A stretch of 5,866 nucleotides of DNA, taken from the NCBI GenBank assembly GCA_046481785.1, contig JAWOJF010000270.1, positions 1 to 5,866 on the forward strand, given 5' to 3'. The stretch's first letter is position 1, and each line of letters begins with the position of its first letter. Source of the stretch: JAWOJF01 sp046481785 (lineage in GTDB: Bacteria; Bacteroidota; Ignavibacteria; Ignavibacteriales; Ignavibacteriaceae). The translations under genes were made by a program, and so were the position numbers. The notes under the pieces are model-generated. The model was not told where the DNA came from. It saw only the letters and a program-made list of their open reading frames with translations, and ran no database searches. Shown here in pieces: positions 1 to 4,941 of this stretch.

Positions 1-68
1 GTTTCTCAACAGTTCACGCCCCAGGAGGACCGCATCGGCCTGCCCCGTTATCAGAATTTGTTCGGCCC
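1..68 (-). pseudogene. C-terminal fragment of Old Yellow Enzyme-family NADH:flavin oxidoreductase (NamA/YqjM-like), N-terminal part missing
   Basis: Read on the minus strand, these bases give AEQILITGQADAVLLGRELL followed by RN, running off the left edge. The segment QAD-x-V-x-LGRELLRN is characteristic of the last beta/alpha unit of YqjM/NamA-type ene-reductases, FMN enzymes that reduce activated C=C bonds with NAD(P)H. Just upstream of AEQIL (around 66-70) the resemblance stops. The frame continues only through low-complexity codons to a stop at 112-114, with a chance ATG at 97-99, so the barrel that should precede this segment is absent. Base composition changes at the same place: 40 of 69 bases are G or C here, whereas the following DNA is very AT-rich. 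I infer a gene remnant or rearrangement breakpoint; an assembly join is also possible. The plus strand is open here as well but resembles nothing. Confidence 0.6.
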
Positions 69-328
69 TAAAACAGCAATATATATTATACCTTAACATA
101 TAGTTACCTGTTTATGGTATAAGTCCTTGTATTCCTGCAATTATTACAATCCCGTAGGGATTAAACGTTTATAGAATAAATTACAGAATGAAATAAGTCC
201 CGCAGGGACGATAGATTGAGGATCGATTTGATGATAATAAAAAAAATCCGGATTCTGCCTCTATTTAGGAGTATTATTTTAATAATAATTTTAATTTGGA
301 CAGCACTGATCCAATTCTGCTTTCTTCT
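69..328. other. AT-rich non-coding stretch between the oxidoreductase remnant and the DUF305 gene
   Basis: No supportable gene lies here; the plus-strand reading frame from 216 is a shadow of the DUF305 gene. Visible structure: a 7-bp inverted repeat TTATACC (86-92) / GGTATAA (116-122); the two TCCCG-core palindromes listed separately; a perfect 10-bp palindrome AATCCGGATT at 245-254; and, just past the DUF305 stop, a weak GGA...TCC hairpin (298-312) followed on the minus strand by AT-rich sequence. The last could act as a poor terminator for DUF305, but the stem is only about five pairs with a bulge. Confidence 0.5.
148..209. repeat. Pair of short palindromes with a shared TCCCG(T/C)AGGGA core
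   Basis: AATCCC-GTA-GGGATT (148-162) and GTCCC-GCA-GGGAC (197-209) are two small perfect inverted repeats with three-base loops, sharing the core TCCCGYAGGGA and lying 49 bases apart. AAACGTTT, another perfect palindrome (163-170), and TTTATAGAA lie between them. The arrangement looks like an interspersed palindromic repeat unit of the REP/BIME sort. From memory, similar GTCCCGTAGGGAC...TTTATAGAA elements recur between genes in Bacteroidota and Ignavibacteriota genomes, but that cannot be verified here. Only one unit is present in the window, so the assignment to a dispersed family is inference. Confidence 0.5.
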
Positions 329-790
329 CTATTTCTCAAGCCTGCTTAATATTACTTTCATCTGGCTGATCTCTGCCTGCTGGTTGGCGATAATTTCTTC
401 ACAAAGTTTTTTTAACTCTGGATCAGTTATAGAAGCTTCTTCACACATCAGGATTGCACCGGAATGGTGAGGAATCATCGATCTCACAAACTGTATATCT
501 GATACAGCAGTCTGCTGTCGTATAAAAATAAAAAATGCAGCTAATGCAACAATGCTGACCCCTGCAATAAAAGCATTTAATTTTTTATTGTAATACATAC
601 TTCCCATCAGAGCAATTTCAATTACCCCCATAGAAGCAGTCATAAGTCCTGCCATATAAAATTGGTTAAAATTGTGAAATAAATTATCGAATACATTAAC
701 CATTGAGTACATGAGTGCATACATAGCAATAAAGTGAACGGCAACCATTATAAACAGCCGGGTGTAGTGATTATTTACTCCTTGTTCCAT
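329..790 (-). CDS. DUF305 family membrane protein with three N-terminal TM helices
   Basis: A 153-residue protein. Three hydrophobic helices (about residues 12-31, 45-65 and 72-90) precede a C-terminal DUF305 helical segment. That segment carries the family signature MIPHHSGAI (105-113), with His108-His109, Cys116, a D-P-E turn (123-125), Cys130 and a Q-x-x-EI-x-x-M motif (138-144). DUF305 proteins are ferritin-like helical proteins often found beside copper or other heavy-metal resistance genes, and the His/Met/Cys residues are plausible metal ligands; the actual role is unknown. The protein is expected in the inner membrane, with the DUF305 part on one face. The start at 790 is supported by AAAGGA about eight bases upstream. 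The gene is co-directional with the cluster to its right but separated by 193 bases, so it is probably its own unit. No metal-resistance genes are visible in the window. Confidence 0.85.
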   Translation of the reverse strand: MEQGVNNHYTRLFIMVAVHFIAMYALMYSMVNVFDNLFHNFNQFYMAGLMTASMGVIEIALMGSMYYNKKLNAFIAGVSIVALAAFFIFIRQQTAVSDIQFVRSMIPHHSGAILMCEEASITDPELKKLCEEIIANQQAEISQMKVILSRLEK

Positions 791-896
791 CGGTATTCCT
801 TTCCAATTTTCTTTTAAGATAAAATTAAAACCGGAACATTGATATTTCTGAAATCACTATGAAATGCATATATGATTGAAGGCAAGGATTGGGGAG

Positions 897-908
897 TTGT
901 ATATACAA
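897..908. promoter_or_regulatory. Perfect 12-bp palindrome TTGTATATACAA upstream of DUF305
   Basis: TTGTAT/ATACAA at 897-908 is a perfect dyad about 107 bases upstream of the DUF305 start, in the 193-base gap between the two genes. It has the size of a small-repressor operator. A weak sigma70-like promoter (TTGCCT, 18 bases, CATAGT on the minus strand) could lie between it and the gene, but neither hexamer is close to consensus. In AT-rich DNA a 12-bp palindrome can arise by chance. Confidence 0.25.
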
Positions 909-934
909 TACTTGTTTTTATTAAGATAAGTTCA

Positions 935-973
935 CAAATGGCTGCCCCTTATGGAAACGATCCATTTGCAGCC
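935..973. other. Stem-loop downstream of the SnoaL-like gene, with two mutually exclusive pairings
   Basis: One fold pairs GGCTGC (940-945) with GCAGCC (968-973) and encloses a second stem ATGGA (951-955) / TCCAT (961-965). An alternative pairs CAAATGG (935-941) with CCATTTG (962-968). It lies 11 bases past the stop of the SnoaL-like gene, where a terminator is expected, but the minus-strand sequence after it (CATTTGTGAAC) has no proper T-run. It is therefore only a possible weak terminator or mRNA 3'-end structure. Confidence 0.35.
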
Positions 974-983
974 GGTATAAATA

Positions 984-1358
984 TTATTCTTTAACTGTTT
1001 CTCTTGCAATTGCAGGCTGGTCAATAATCCATCGCCATGTGCCATCGGGCTGCCTGCGCGCTACTTCTGCTGTTACTGAGCCATCAGGTAAAAGTGCCGA
1101 TGTAAGCGCAATATCTCCGGCGGCTTGAATAGCAGGACGCTGCTTTCCAGGTTTAAATTGGGGTTTATCTGCAAGTAAATCAGTAAAAAACTTCCTAATC
1201 GCCTCAATACCTGAAATAGTCTGATTTTCACCAGTTACCATAACTGCATCCTGTTCATATAATGCAAGTAATCCTTCAATATCACCCGCATTTAATCTCT
1301 GAATGAAAAAATTCTCCAGGTCATCCGGTTTCAGGGCAGGCCGAATATTTTTACTCAT
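984..1358 (-). CDS. SnoaL-like / DUF4440 (NTF2-like fold) protein
   Basis: A 124-residue single-domain protein of typical length for the NTF2-like superfamily. An N-terminal helix (about 11-24) leads into the conserved NAGDIEGLLALYEQDAVMV segment (23-41). Next come the G-I-E-A-I-R helix and two or three beta strands, ending in the typical RRQPDGTWRWIIDQP strand pair near the C-terminus. This cone-shaped fold houses small-molecule isomerases, cyclases and hydrolases as well as non-enzymatic ligand binders. Nothing in the sequence fixes a substrate, and there is no signal peptide. The start at 1358 is the first Met of the conserved N-terminus; its Shine-Dalgarno is weak (AAGAGAAA). The gene begins 23 bases after the stop of the RibD-C-type reductase, so the two are probably co-transcribed, with this gene last. 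Confidence 0.8.
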   Translation of the reverse strand: MSKNIRPALKPDDLENFFIQRLNAGDIEGLLALYEQDAVMVTGENQTISGIEAIRKFFTDLLADKPQFKPGKQRPAIQAAGDIALTSALLPDGSVTAEVARRQPDGTWRWIIDQPAIARETVKE

Positions 1359-1381
1359 TTTTGTTTCTCTTATCTTATATT

Positions 1382-1945
1382 TTAATGTACAGGTTTATAT
1401 TTCAGCAGTGTAACTCCACATTCAAAAGGCTTTGCATCAACTAATTTTAATTCAAATTTATCACCTGCCTCATGAAAAATAGGAAGTCCTTTACCTATTG
1501 CAGAAGGATTAACAAAAATATTATATTCATCTATTAATCCATCCTTAATTAAGGAAGAGACAAATGAACTTCCGCCATATACAATGATATCATTACCGGG
1601 TTCTTCTTTAAGATGTTTTATAAAATCTGCAGAATTTCCGGATGCCAGCTCGGTATTTTTGCCTTCCGGTTTGTTTCCTTGTTTTGAAAAAATAATTTTT
1701 CGCGTATCAACCATCTTACGGGCAAAGCCGGCACTTTCCGGATCTGTAAGGCGCTCTTCCCATGCAGGTAAAAAACCTTCTGACATTTTCCTGCCAAGAA
1801 GAATACAGTCAACCGTTGTATGTAATTGATCAACGTAATTTTTTAGCTCATCATCCCAATTCCACTGCATCCAATCCAGAGCACCATCAGGCCTGCCGAT
1901 AAATCCATCAATTGAAGTTTGAACCTGGAGTTTTAATTTTCTCAT
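1382..1945 (-). CDS. Dihydrofolate reductase-like family protein (RibD C-terminal domain, YyaP/YwjB type)
   Basis: A 187-residue stand-alone RibD-C/DHFR-fold protein. It shows the family landmarks: an N-terminal strand with TSIDGFIGRPDG (10-21), D24-W25, ILLGRKM (48-54), and the dinucleotide-binding region IIVYGGSSFVSSLIKDGL (120-137). These are followed by IDEY (138-141) and GKGLPIF (151-157). Members are predicted NAD(P)H-dependent reductases related to the pyrimidine reductase of riboflavin synthesis. Most stand-alone copies have no known substrate, and there is no deaminase domain or riboflavin gene nearby. The start at 1945 has AAGGA nine bases upstream. The 119-base upstream gap holds a candidate promoter and dyad, so this gene probably leads a two-gene unit with the SnoaL-like gene. 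It is a distant paralogue of the reductase at 2548-3129 but clearly of a different subfamily. Confidence 0.85.
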   Translation of the reverse strand: MRKLKLQVQTSIDGFIGRPDGALDWMQWNWDDELKNYVDQLHTTVDCILLGRKMSEGFLPAWEERLTDPESAGFARKMVDTRKIIFSKQGNKPEGKNTELASGNSADFIKHLKEEPGNDIIVYGGSSFVSSLIKDGLIDEYNIFVNPSAIGKGLPIFHEAGDKFELKLVDAKPFECGVTLLKYKPVH

Positions 1946-1986
1946 AATATATAATCCTTATTAAGATTTAATAGAACACTTTACCC

Positions 1987-2007
1987 ATTATAATTTACAC
2001 CTGTGTA
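1987..2007 (-). promoter_or_regulatory. Candidate promoter -10 with adjoining operator-like dyad for the RibD-C-type gene
   Basis: On the minus strand a perfect TATAAT (1987-1992) lies about 42 bases upstream of the start at 1945. Directly upstream of it is the perfect dyad TACAC-AG-GTGTA (1996-2007 on the map). The dyad would sit between the -10 and -35 positions, the classic place for a repressor. No good TTGACA-like -35 is visible, so the promoter would need an activator or be of non-sigma70 type. The assignment is inferred from position and symmetry only. Confidence 0.4.
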
Positions 2008-2019
2008 TAAGGATATTTG

Positions 2020-2046
2020 GCTAAGGCAGATCTTCTCCGCCTCAGC
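2020..2046 (-). terminator. Stem-loop after the PhnB-like gene, possible terminator
   Basis: GCTAAGGC (2020-2027) pairs with GCCTCAGC (2039-2046) with one mismatch, and the inner GA/TC can extend the stem. It begins 19 bases past the stop of the PhnB-like gene, so its position suits termination of that minus-strand unit. The clean T-rich tail (ATAAATTTTTCTTT, 2047-2060) is on the plus strand, where no gene needs it; on the minus strand the tail is CAAATATCC. The strand and efficiency are therefore uncertain. Confidence 0.4.
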
Positions 2047-2064
2047 ATAAATTTTTCTTTAGTT

Positions 2065-2493
2065 CTACTTTTTGTCAGGGGTATAAACTACCATCCAGTG
2101 AATTCCAAACTTATCTGTTGTATCGCCAAAATAATCACCCCAGAACTGGTCTGCCATAGGCATAGTTACTTTGCCGCCGGCAGAAAGTCCGTTAAATAAT
2201 TTATCAGCTTCTTCTTTACTCTCGGCAGTAATGGCAATTGAGACACTGTTGCCGAAGACCACTTTCTGTCCCATTGATTCCAATGCATCTGTAGCCATTA
2301 GCATATTGTTTTTGCCAAGAGGGATCGACATATGCATTATTTTATCTTTATCGGCTGCGGATACCTCTTCTCCGCCGGGCATATCTTTAAAACGCATTAT
2401 TCCCGGAAAATCTCCGCCAAAAACAGATTTATAAAAATTAAATGCTTCTTCGGTATTACCGGGAAAATTCAAATAGGGATTAACGGCTAACAT
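2065..2493 (-). CDS. PhnB-like VOC family protein (YjdN type)
   Basis: A 142-residue protein of the PhnB/YjdN branch of the vicinal-oxygen-chelate superfamily. It opens with NPYLNFPGNTEEAFNFYKSV (5-24) and FGG, the hallmark of this branch. It continues with a central SIPLGKNNMLMATDA strand segment and SIAITAESKEEADKLFNGL, and closes with the QFWGDYFGDTTDKFGIHW signature. The usual length is about 135-160, so it looks complete. Despite the name, the family is not established as a phosphonate enzyme; most members are of unknown substrate, and no phosphonate genes are present. The start at 2493 has a strong AGGAGA seven bases upstream. It follows the second RibD-C-type reductase by 54 bases and is probably the last gene of that unit, with the stem-loop at 2020-2046 after it. 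The plus-strand frames overlapping it are shadows. Confidence 0.88.
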   Translation of the reverse strand: MLAVNPYLNFPGNTEEAFNFYKSVFGGDFPGIMRFKDMPGGEEVSAADKDKIMHMSIPLGKNNMLMATDALESMGQKVVFGNSVSIAITAESKEEADKLFNGLSAGGKVTMPMADQFWGDYFGDTTDKFGIHWMVVYTPDKK

Positions 2494-2547
2494 ATCTGTC
2501 TCCTTGTTTTTGTTATTATTTGTTTACTAACCAGTTAGATTACTTAT

Positions 2548-3129
2548 TTATTTTTCAGAAGGTTCATAAAAAAGGCCTGTTACACCGTTCTGAAATTTCT
2601 TTGTATCAACTAATTTCAGAGCAAGTTTTTCTTTAATATTCTTAAAGAGAGGTTTTCCGGTACCTAAAACAACAGGATGAAGCATCAGGTGGTATTCATC
2701 AATCAAACCATAATTTGTAAATTGTTGTACTATATCGGCACTGCCTACAATAATCATATCTTTTCCATCCTGCTGCTTTAGTGCGTTTATTTCATCTGGA
2801 ACTATCTCCTTTATTATTCTTGAATTTTTCCATTCAACATTCTGAAGGCTCTTTGAAAAAACAATTTTTGTTATATCATTTATTTTGCGAGCCATTTTAA
2901 TATCAGGGTTTGCCGGATCATTAACTGCCTGAGGCCAATAGCTCTCAAATATTTTATAGGTTACTCTTCCCAGAAGAAGAGTATCTGCGCGGTCATAAAC
3001 ACTATCCTCATATTCACCCAGGTCTTTACTGAAGTTATTTATAACCCACTCCATCTGATCCCCGGGATCAGACATTAAACCATCCAGTGAATAAAACTCT
3101 GTTACAATAATTTTTCGTTTTGAAGCCAT
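2548..3129 (-). CDS. Dihydrofolate reductase-like family protein (RibD C-terminal domain), second copy
   Basis: A 193-residue stand-alone RibD-C/DHFR-fold protein. Landmarks are YSLDGLMSDPG (13-23), MEWV (26-29), ADTLLLGRVTYKIFESYWP (48-66), DMIIVGSADIVQQF (124-137), GLIDEYHLMLHPVVLGTGKP (141-160) and LF. The LLGRxTYxxFxxYWP and LxPVxLGxGxPLF blocks are the most typical forms of this family, more so than in the copy at 1382-1945. It is a predicted NAD(P)H-dependent reductase of unknown substrate, presumably cytoplasmic. The start at 3129 has AGGAAGGA closely upstream, and the gene follows the cupin gene by only 22 bases, so co-transcription with the cupin and the PhnB-like gene is likely. It shares domain architecture with the other copy but little sequence outside the motifs, which argues against a recent tandem duplication. 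Confidence 0.87.
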   Translation of the reverse strand: MASKRKIIVTEFYSLDGLMSDPGDQMEWVINNFSKDLGEYEDSVYDRADTLLLGRVTYKIFESYWPQAVNDPANPDIKMARKINDITKIVFSKSLQNVEWKNSRIIKEIVPDEINALKQQDGKDMIIVGSADIVQQFTNYGLIDEYHLMLHPVVLGTGKPLFKNIKEKLALKLVDTKKFQNGVTGLFYEPSEK

Positions 3130-3151
3130 TGGTTCCTTCCTGTTATTAAAT

Positions 3152-3487
3152 TTAATTGCGGTTTTCCTGTATCATTTTTGGAGATGGATGAATATTGACC
3201 ATGCGTACAGTATGATCGGAAATATTTTTAAATCCGTGCCAGGTATTTGGCGGAATAATAACAACATTACCGCTTTGTATAGTCTCTTTTTTACCGTCAA
3301 CATCAGCTTCAATAGCCCCTTCAAGTATAATAAATATTTCTTCATAAGGATGACGGTGTGCTTCCGGGCCTGTACCGGGAGCGCTGTTAACAATAAAAAA
3401 TGAAACGCTGGCACCATGCTCTTCCCCTTCAAATTTTGCTGATTTCCACCCTGCGGGTATAAGCCTGACTATGTCTATTATATTCAT
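3152..3487 (-). CDS. Small single-domain cupin (cupin_2) protein
   Basis: A 111-residue protein with one conserved beta-barrel cupin domain filling most of its length. Motif 1 is GPEAHRHPYEEIFIILEG (40-57), giving the metal-ligand set His44, His46 and Glu50. Motif 2 is SGNVVIIPPNTWHGFKN (72-88), giving the fourth ligand His84. All four canonical ligands are present, so a bound divalent metal is likely. Single-domain cupins include dioxygenases, isomerases and sensor proteins; nothing here chooses among them. There is no signal peptide. The start at 3487 is the only Met before the conserved region in frame and has AAAAGGA about ten bases upstream. It lies 42 bases after the VOC gene and 22 bases before the RibD-C-type reductase, in the middle of the tightest four-gene run of the window. 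Confidence 0.87.
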   Translation of the reverse strand: MNIIDIVRLIPAGWKSAKFEGEEHGASVSFFIVNSAPGTGPEAHRHPYEEIFIILEGAIEADVDGKKETIQSGNVVIIPPNTWHGFKNISDHTVRMVNIHPSPKMIQENRN

Positions 3488-3529
3488 TTAAGATTTATCC
3501 TTTTCTATTATTTTCCAAAGAGTTTAGCA

Positions 3530-3937
3530 TTAGCTCTGCGGCATCTTGGTCTCATCCATATAAATAACTTCCCACTGATGCCCGTCCGGATCAGCAAAAG
3601 CATGCTGGTACATCCAGCCATGGTCCTGGGGATCTCTATATAATGAACCGCCGGATTCCACTGCCTTCTTAATCATATTATCAACTTCTTCACGGCTCTC
3701 AGCATCCAAAGCAAGAAGAACTTCAGTGGTTTTTTTAGCGTCACTTATTTCTTTATTGGTAAATGATTTGAAGAAAGGTTCAGTTAATAGCATTGCATAA
3801 ATATTGTCAGTTATTACCATGCAGGCACCTTTATCATCAGTAAACTGCTGGTTAAAAGAAAATCCCAGTTTACCGAAAAAATCCATTGACCTTTTAAGGT
3901 CTTTTACCGGCAAATTCACAAAAATCTGTTTAGCCAT
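3530..3937 (-). CDS. VOC family (glyoxalase/bleomycin-resistance-like) protein
   Basis: A 135-residue vicinal-oxygen-chelate protein. The first beta-alpha-beta-beta-beta module runs from QIFVNLPVKDLKRSMDFF (4-21) through LGF, ACMVITDNIYAMLL and TEPFF (52-56). The second carries the SREEVDNMIKKAVESGG helix (81-97), DPQDHGWMYQHAF and DPDGHQWEV (116-124). Glu123 is at the position that is a metal ligand in many VOC enzymes. This sub-type, with FVNLPVKDL, LLTEPFF and PQDxGxMY blocks, is common and usually labelled lactoylglutathione-lyase-like, but the true substrate is unknown. Length is normal. The start at 3937 has a strong AAAAAGGAGTC about six bases upstream. The 104-base gap before it contains a candidate promoter and operator, so it is probably the first gene of a unit continuing into the cupin, reductase and PhnB-like genes. 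Confidence 0.88.
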   Translation of the reverse strand: MAKQIFVNLPVKDLKRSMDFFGKLGFSFNQQFTDDKGACMVITDNIYAMLLTEPFFKSFTNKEISDAKKTTEVLLALDAESREEVDNMIKKAVESGGSLYRDPQDHGWMYQHAFADPDGHQWEVIYMDETKMPQS

Positions 3938-3967
3938 TTATGACTCCTTTTTTAATATTTGTTTTTA

Positions 3968-3997
3968 TGTATATGGTCTTGTAAAATCTTTTGTAAA
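3968..3997 (-). promoter_or_regulatory. Candidate sigma70-like promoter for the VOC-cupin-reductase-PhnB unit
   Basis: On the minus strand TTTACA (3992-3997) and TATACA (3968-3973) are separated by 18 bases, matching TTGACA at five of six positions and TATAAT at four of six. It lies 31 bases upstream of the VOC start at 3937, leaving a short leader that contains the AAAGGAG ribosome binding site. TTGTAAA occurs twice here (3979-3985 and 3991-3997), 12 bases apart. Confidence 0.4.
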
Positions 3998-4001
3998 CAT
4001 A

Positions 4002-4015
4002 TAACCAAATGGTTA
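4002..4015. promoter_or_regulatory. Operator-like perfect dyad TAACCA-AA-TGGTTA
   Basis: Six-base perfect half-sites with a two-base spacer lie immediately upstream of the candidate -35 at 3992-3997, in the gap between the DUF1801 and VOC genes. Its size and placement fit the binding site of a dimeric winged-helix or TetR-type regulator acting on the VOC-led unit, but no regulator gene is in the window. As RNA it could form only a five-pair hairpin, too weak to be a convincing terminator for the DUF1801 gene. Confidence 0.4.
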
Positions 4016-4041
4016 CAGGTTAAAGGTATAACTACGTCATT

Positions 4042-4449
4042 TTACGGGGTTGAATACGGCATGTTTTTTATACGAGCCTGTTTCACATCTTTTTCCAGGT
4101 TTTCTTTAATCCTGTGTTTTACAATTTTTTTTATCAGTGAAACCGGCATGGGTTCACTAAAAGGGAACTGAATTGAACCTTTTCCTATTTTATATTTTGA
4201 TAACTCCCTGCTGAATTTTTTTTCAATAGCAGCAGAAATAGGATACAGGCCAATGTGATTCTTCCATCCGGCAAAGTATACAAGGTACCCGTTTAAATTG
4301 TATGCCGGCATATTATAACTAATCCGCTCTTCAGCCTCCGGAACTGTTTCTCTAATTATTCTGCGGATATTTTCAAGAACATTCTGTACATCTTTTGGAA
4401 AGGACTGAATATAATCATCAACAGTGTGAAACTTTGTTTTTACAACCAT
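4042..4449 (-). CDS. DUF1801 (YdhG/YdeI-like) domain protein
   Basis: A 135-residue protein that is essentially one DUF1801 domain. Signature blocks in order are VDDYIQSFPKDVQNVLENIR (10-29), PEAEERISYNMPAY (37-50), LVYFAGWKNHIGLYP (56-70), then the ELSKYKIGKGSIQFPFSEP block (82-100) and a C-terminal helix with IVKHRIKEN. The fold is related to frataxin-like/YdhG proteins. Some relatives have been discussed as iron-binding or intracellular iron-chaperone-like, but the biochemical role is not established. The start at 4449 begins 26 bases after the VOC stop; its Shine-Dalgarno is poor (GAAGA), consistent with translation as a downstream gene. The protein is complete and soluble. The frame on the opposite strand at 3959-4171 overlaps its 3' end and is a shadow. 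Confidence 0.88.
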   Translation of the reverse strand: MVVKTKFHTVDDYIQSFPKDVQNVLENIRRIIRETVPEAEERISYNMPAYNLNGYLVYFAGWKNHIGLYPISAAIEKKFSRELSKYKIGKGSIQFPFSEPMPVSLIKKIVKHRIKENLEKDVKQARIKNMPYSTP

Positions 4450-4475
4450 AACGTATCTTCAAATGAAATTATCAT

Positions 4476-4859
4476 TTACTTATTCTCTTCTAACCGGCTA
4501 AGTATAAAAACCGTTCCGGCAGGATCCATTATCCAGTGCATATCTTCAGGTATTTTTTCCAGCTCATCGCACGTATTTATTCCTTTTGCTTTCAAGTATT
4601 CCGCAGCCTCCTCAACGTCAGTAGTTCGTAGTTCCAGCCATGTTTCTGAATGAGTATAGTTATCCACACAGTCTAGCCAAAGAATATTATTGTTGAACTT
4701 AACCTCATGTGTTCTTGAAACTGTTGGGTTATCAATTGGTTTTTCTATTACCTCAAGCTTCAGGATATCACGGTAAAAAGCAACGGTTTGCTCATATTTA
4801 CTTTTAGGTATTTTAACTGCAATATTAACTCCGCCGCTAAACTGAGCCCTTTTTGTCAT
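4476..4859 (-). CDS. VOC family protein (glyoxalase-like), divergent member
   Basis: A 127-residue protein with two repeated beta-alpha-beta-beta-beta modules. The first has NIAVKIPKSKYEQTVAFYRD (12-31), ILKLEV and a HEVKFNNNILWLDCVDN strand pair. The second has TWLELRTTDVEEAAEYLKAK (73-92), then W-I-M-DPAGTVFILSRLEE at the C-terminus. The AFYRDxLxLxV and DPAGxVFxL blocks place it in the vicinal-oxygen-chelate superfamily, but the usual second-module Glu ligand after DPxG is replaced in the TVFIL strand, so a canonical metal site is not obvious. The substrate is unknown. AGGAGA lies seven bases upstream of the start at 4859. It follows DUF1697 by 82 bases and precedes DUF1801 by 26; the latter pair is probably one unit. 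Confidence 0.82.
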   Translation of the reverse strand: MTKRAQFSGGVNIAVKIPKSKYEQTVAFYRDILKLEVIEKPIDNPTVSRTHEVKFNNNILWLDCVDNYTHSETWLELRTTDVEEAAEYLKAKGINTCDELEKIPEDMHWIMDPAGTVFILSRLEENK

Positions 4860-4887
4860 ATGTGTATCTCCTGTTCTCAGATGCTTC

Positions 4888-4901
4888 TGTTAGTTATAAC
4901 A
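4888..4901. promoter_or_regulatory. Dyad TGTTA-GTTA-TAACA overlapping a possible -10 for the VOC gene
   Basis: A perfect five-base inverted repeat with a four-base spacer lies 29 bases upstream of the VOC start at 4859. On the minus strand it includes TATAAC (4893-4898), five of six matches to a -10 hexamer; no convincing -35 is visible. It is the third short dyad found in the larger gaps of this cluster. Confidence 0.28.
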
Positions 4902-4941
4902 TGATAAATTTTTTATTTCCGGTATAGAAACAATAAAGCAG

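Noticed and set aside
1..96. Plus-strand open frame through the left edge
   Set aside because: Its translation resembles no family, whereas the minus strand gives a clear ene-reductase C-terminal motif.
148..209. CRISPR array
   Set aside because: Only two short palindromes of different length, no repeated unit of 23-37 bases, and no cas genes.
245..254. AATCCGGATT followed by a T-run on the minus strand, read as a terminator for DUF305
   Set aside because: A loopless 10-bp palindrome leaves at most three pairs once a loop is allowed, and it lies about 75 bases past the stop.
216..470. Plus-strand open frame of 84 codons
   Set aside because: It lies antisense to the DUF305 gene, has only low-complexity hydrophobic residues, and lacks a ribosome binding site.
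1584..1829. Plus-strand open frame of 81 codons, and the minus-strand frame at 1618-1833
   Set aside because: Both are shadows of the RibD-C-type gene at 1382-1945, whose frame carries all the family motifs.
2171..2434. Plus-strand open frames at 2017-2199 and 2171-2434
   Set aside because: They are antisense to the PhnB-like gene, with no recognisable motif.
3172..3432. Alternative frames over the cupin gene on both strands
   Set aside because: The cupin frame has a complete metal-ligand set and a ribosome binding site; the alternatives have neither.
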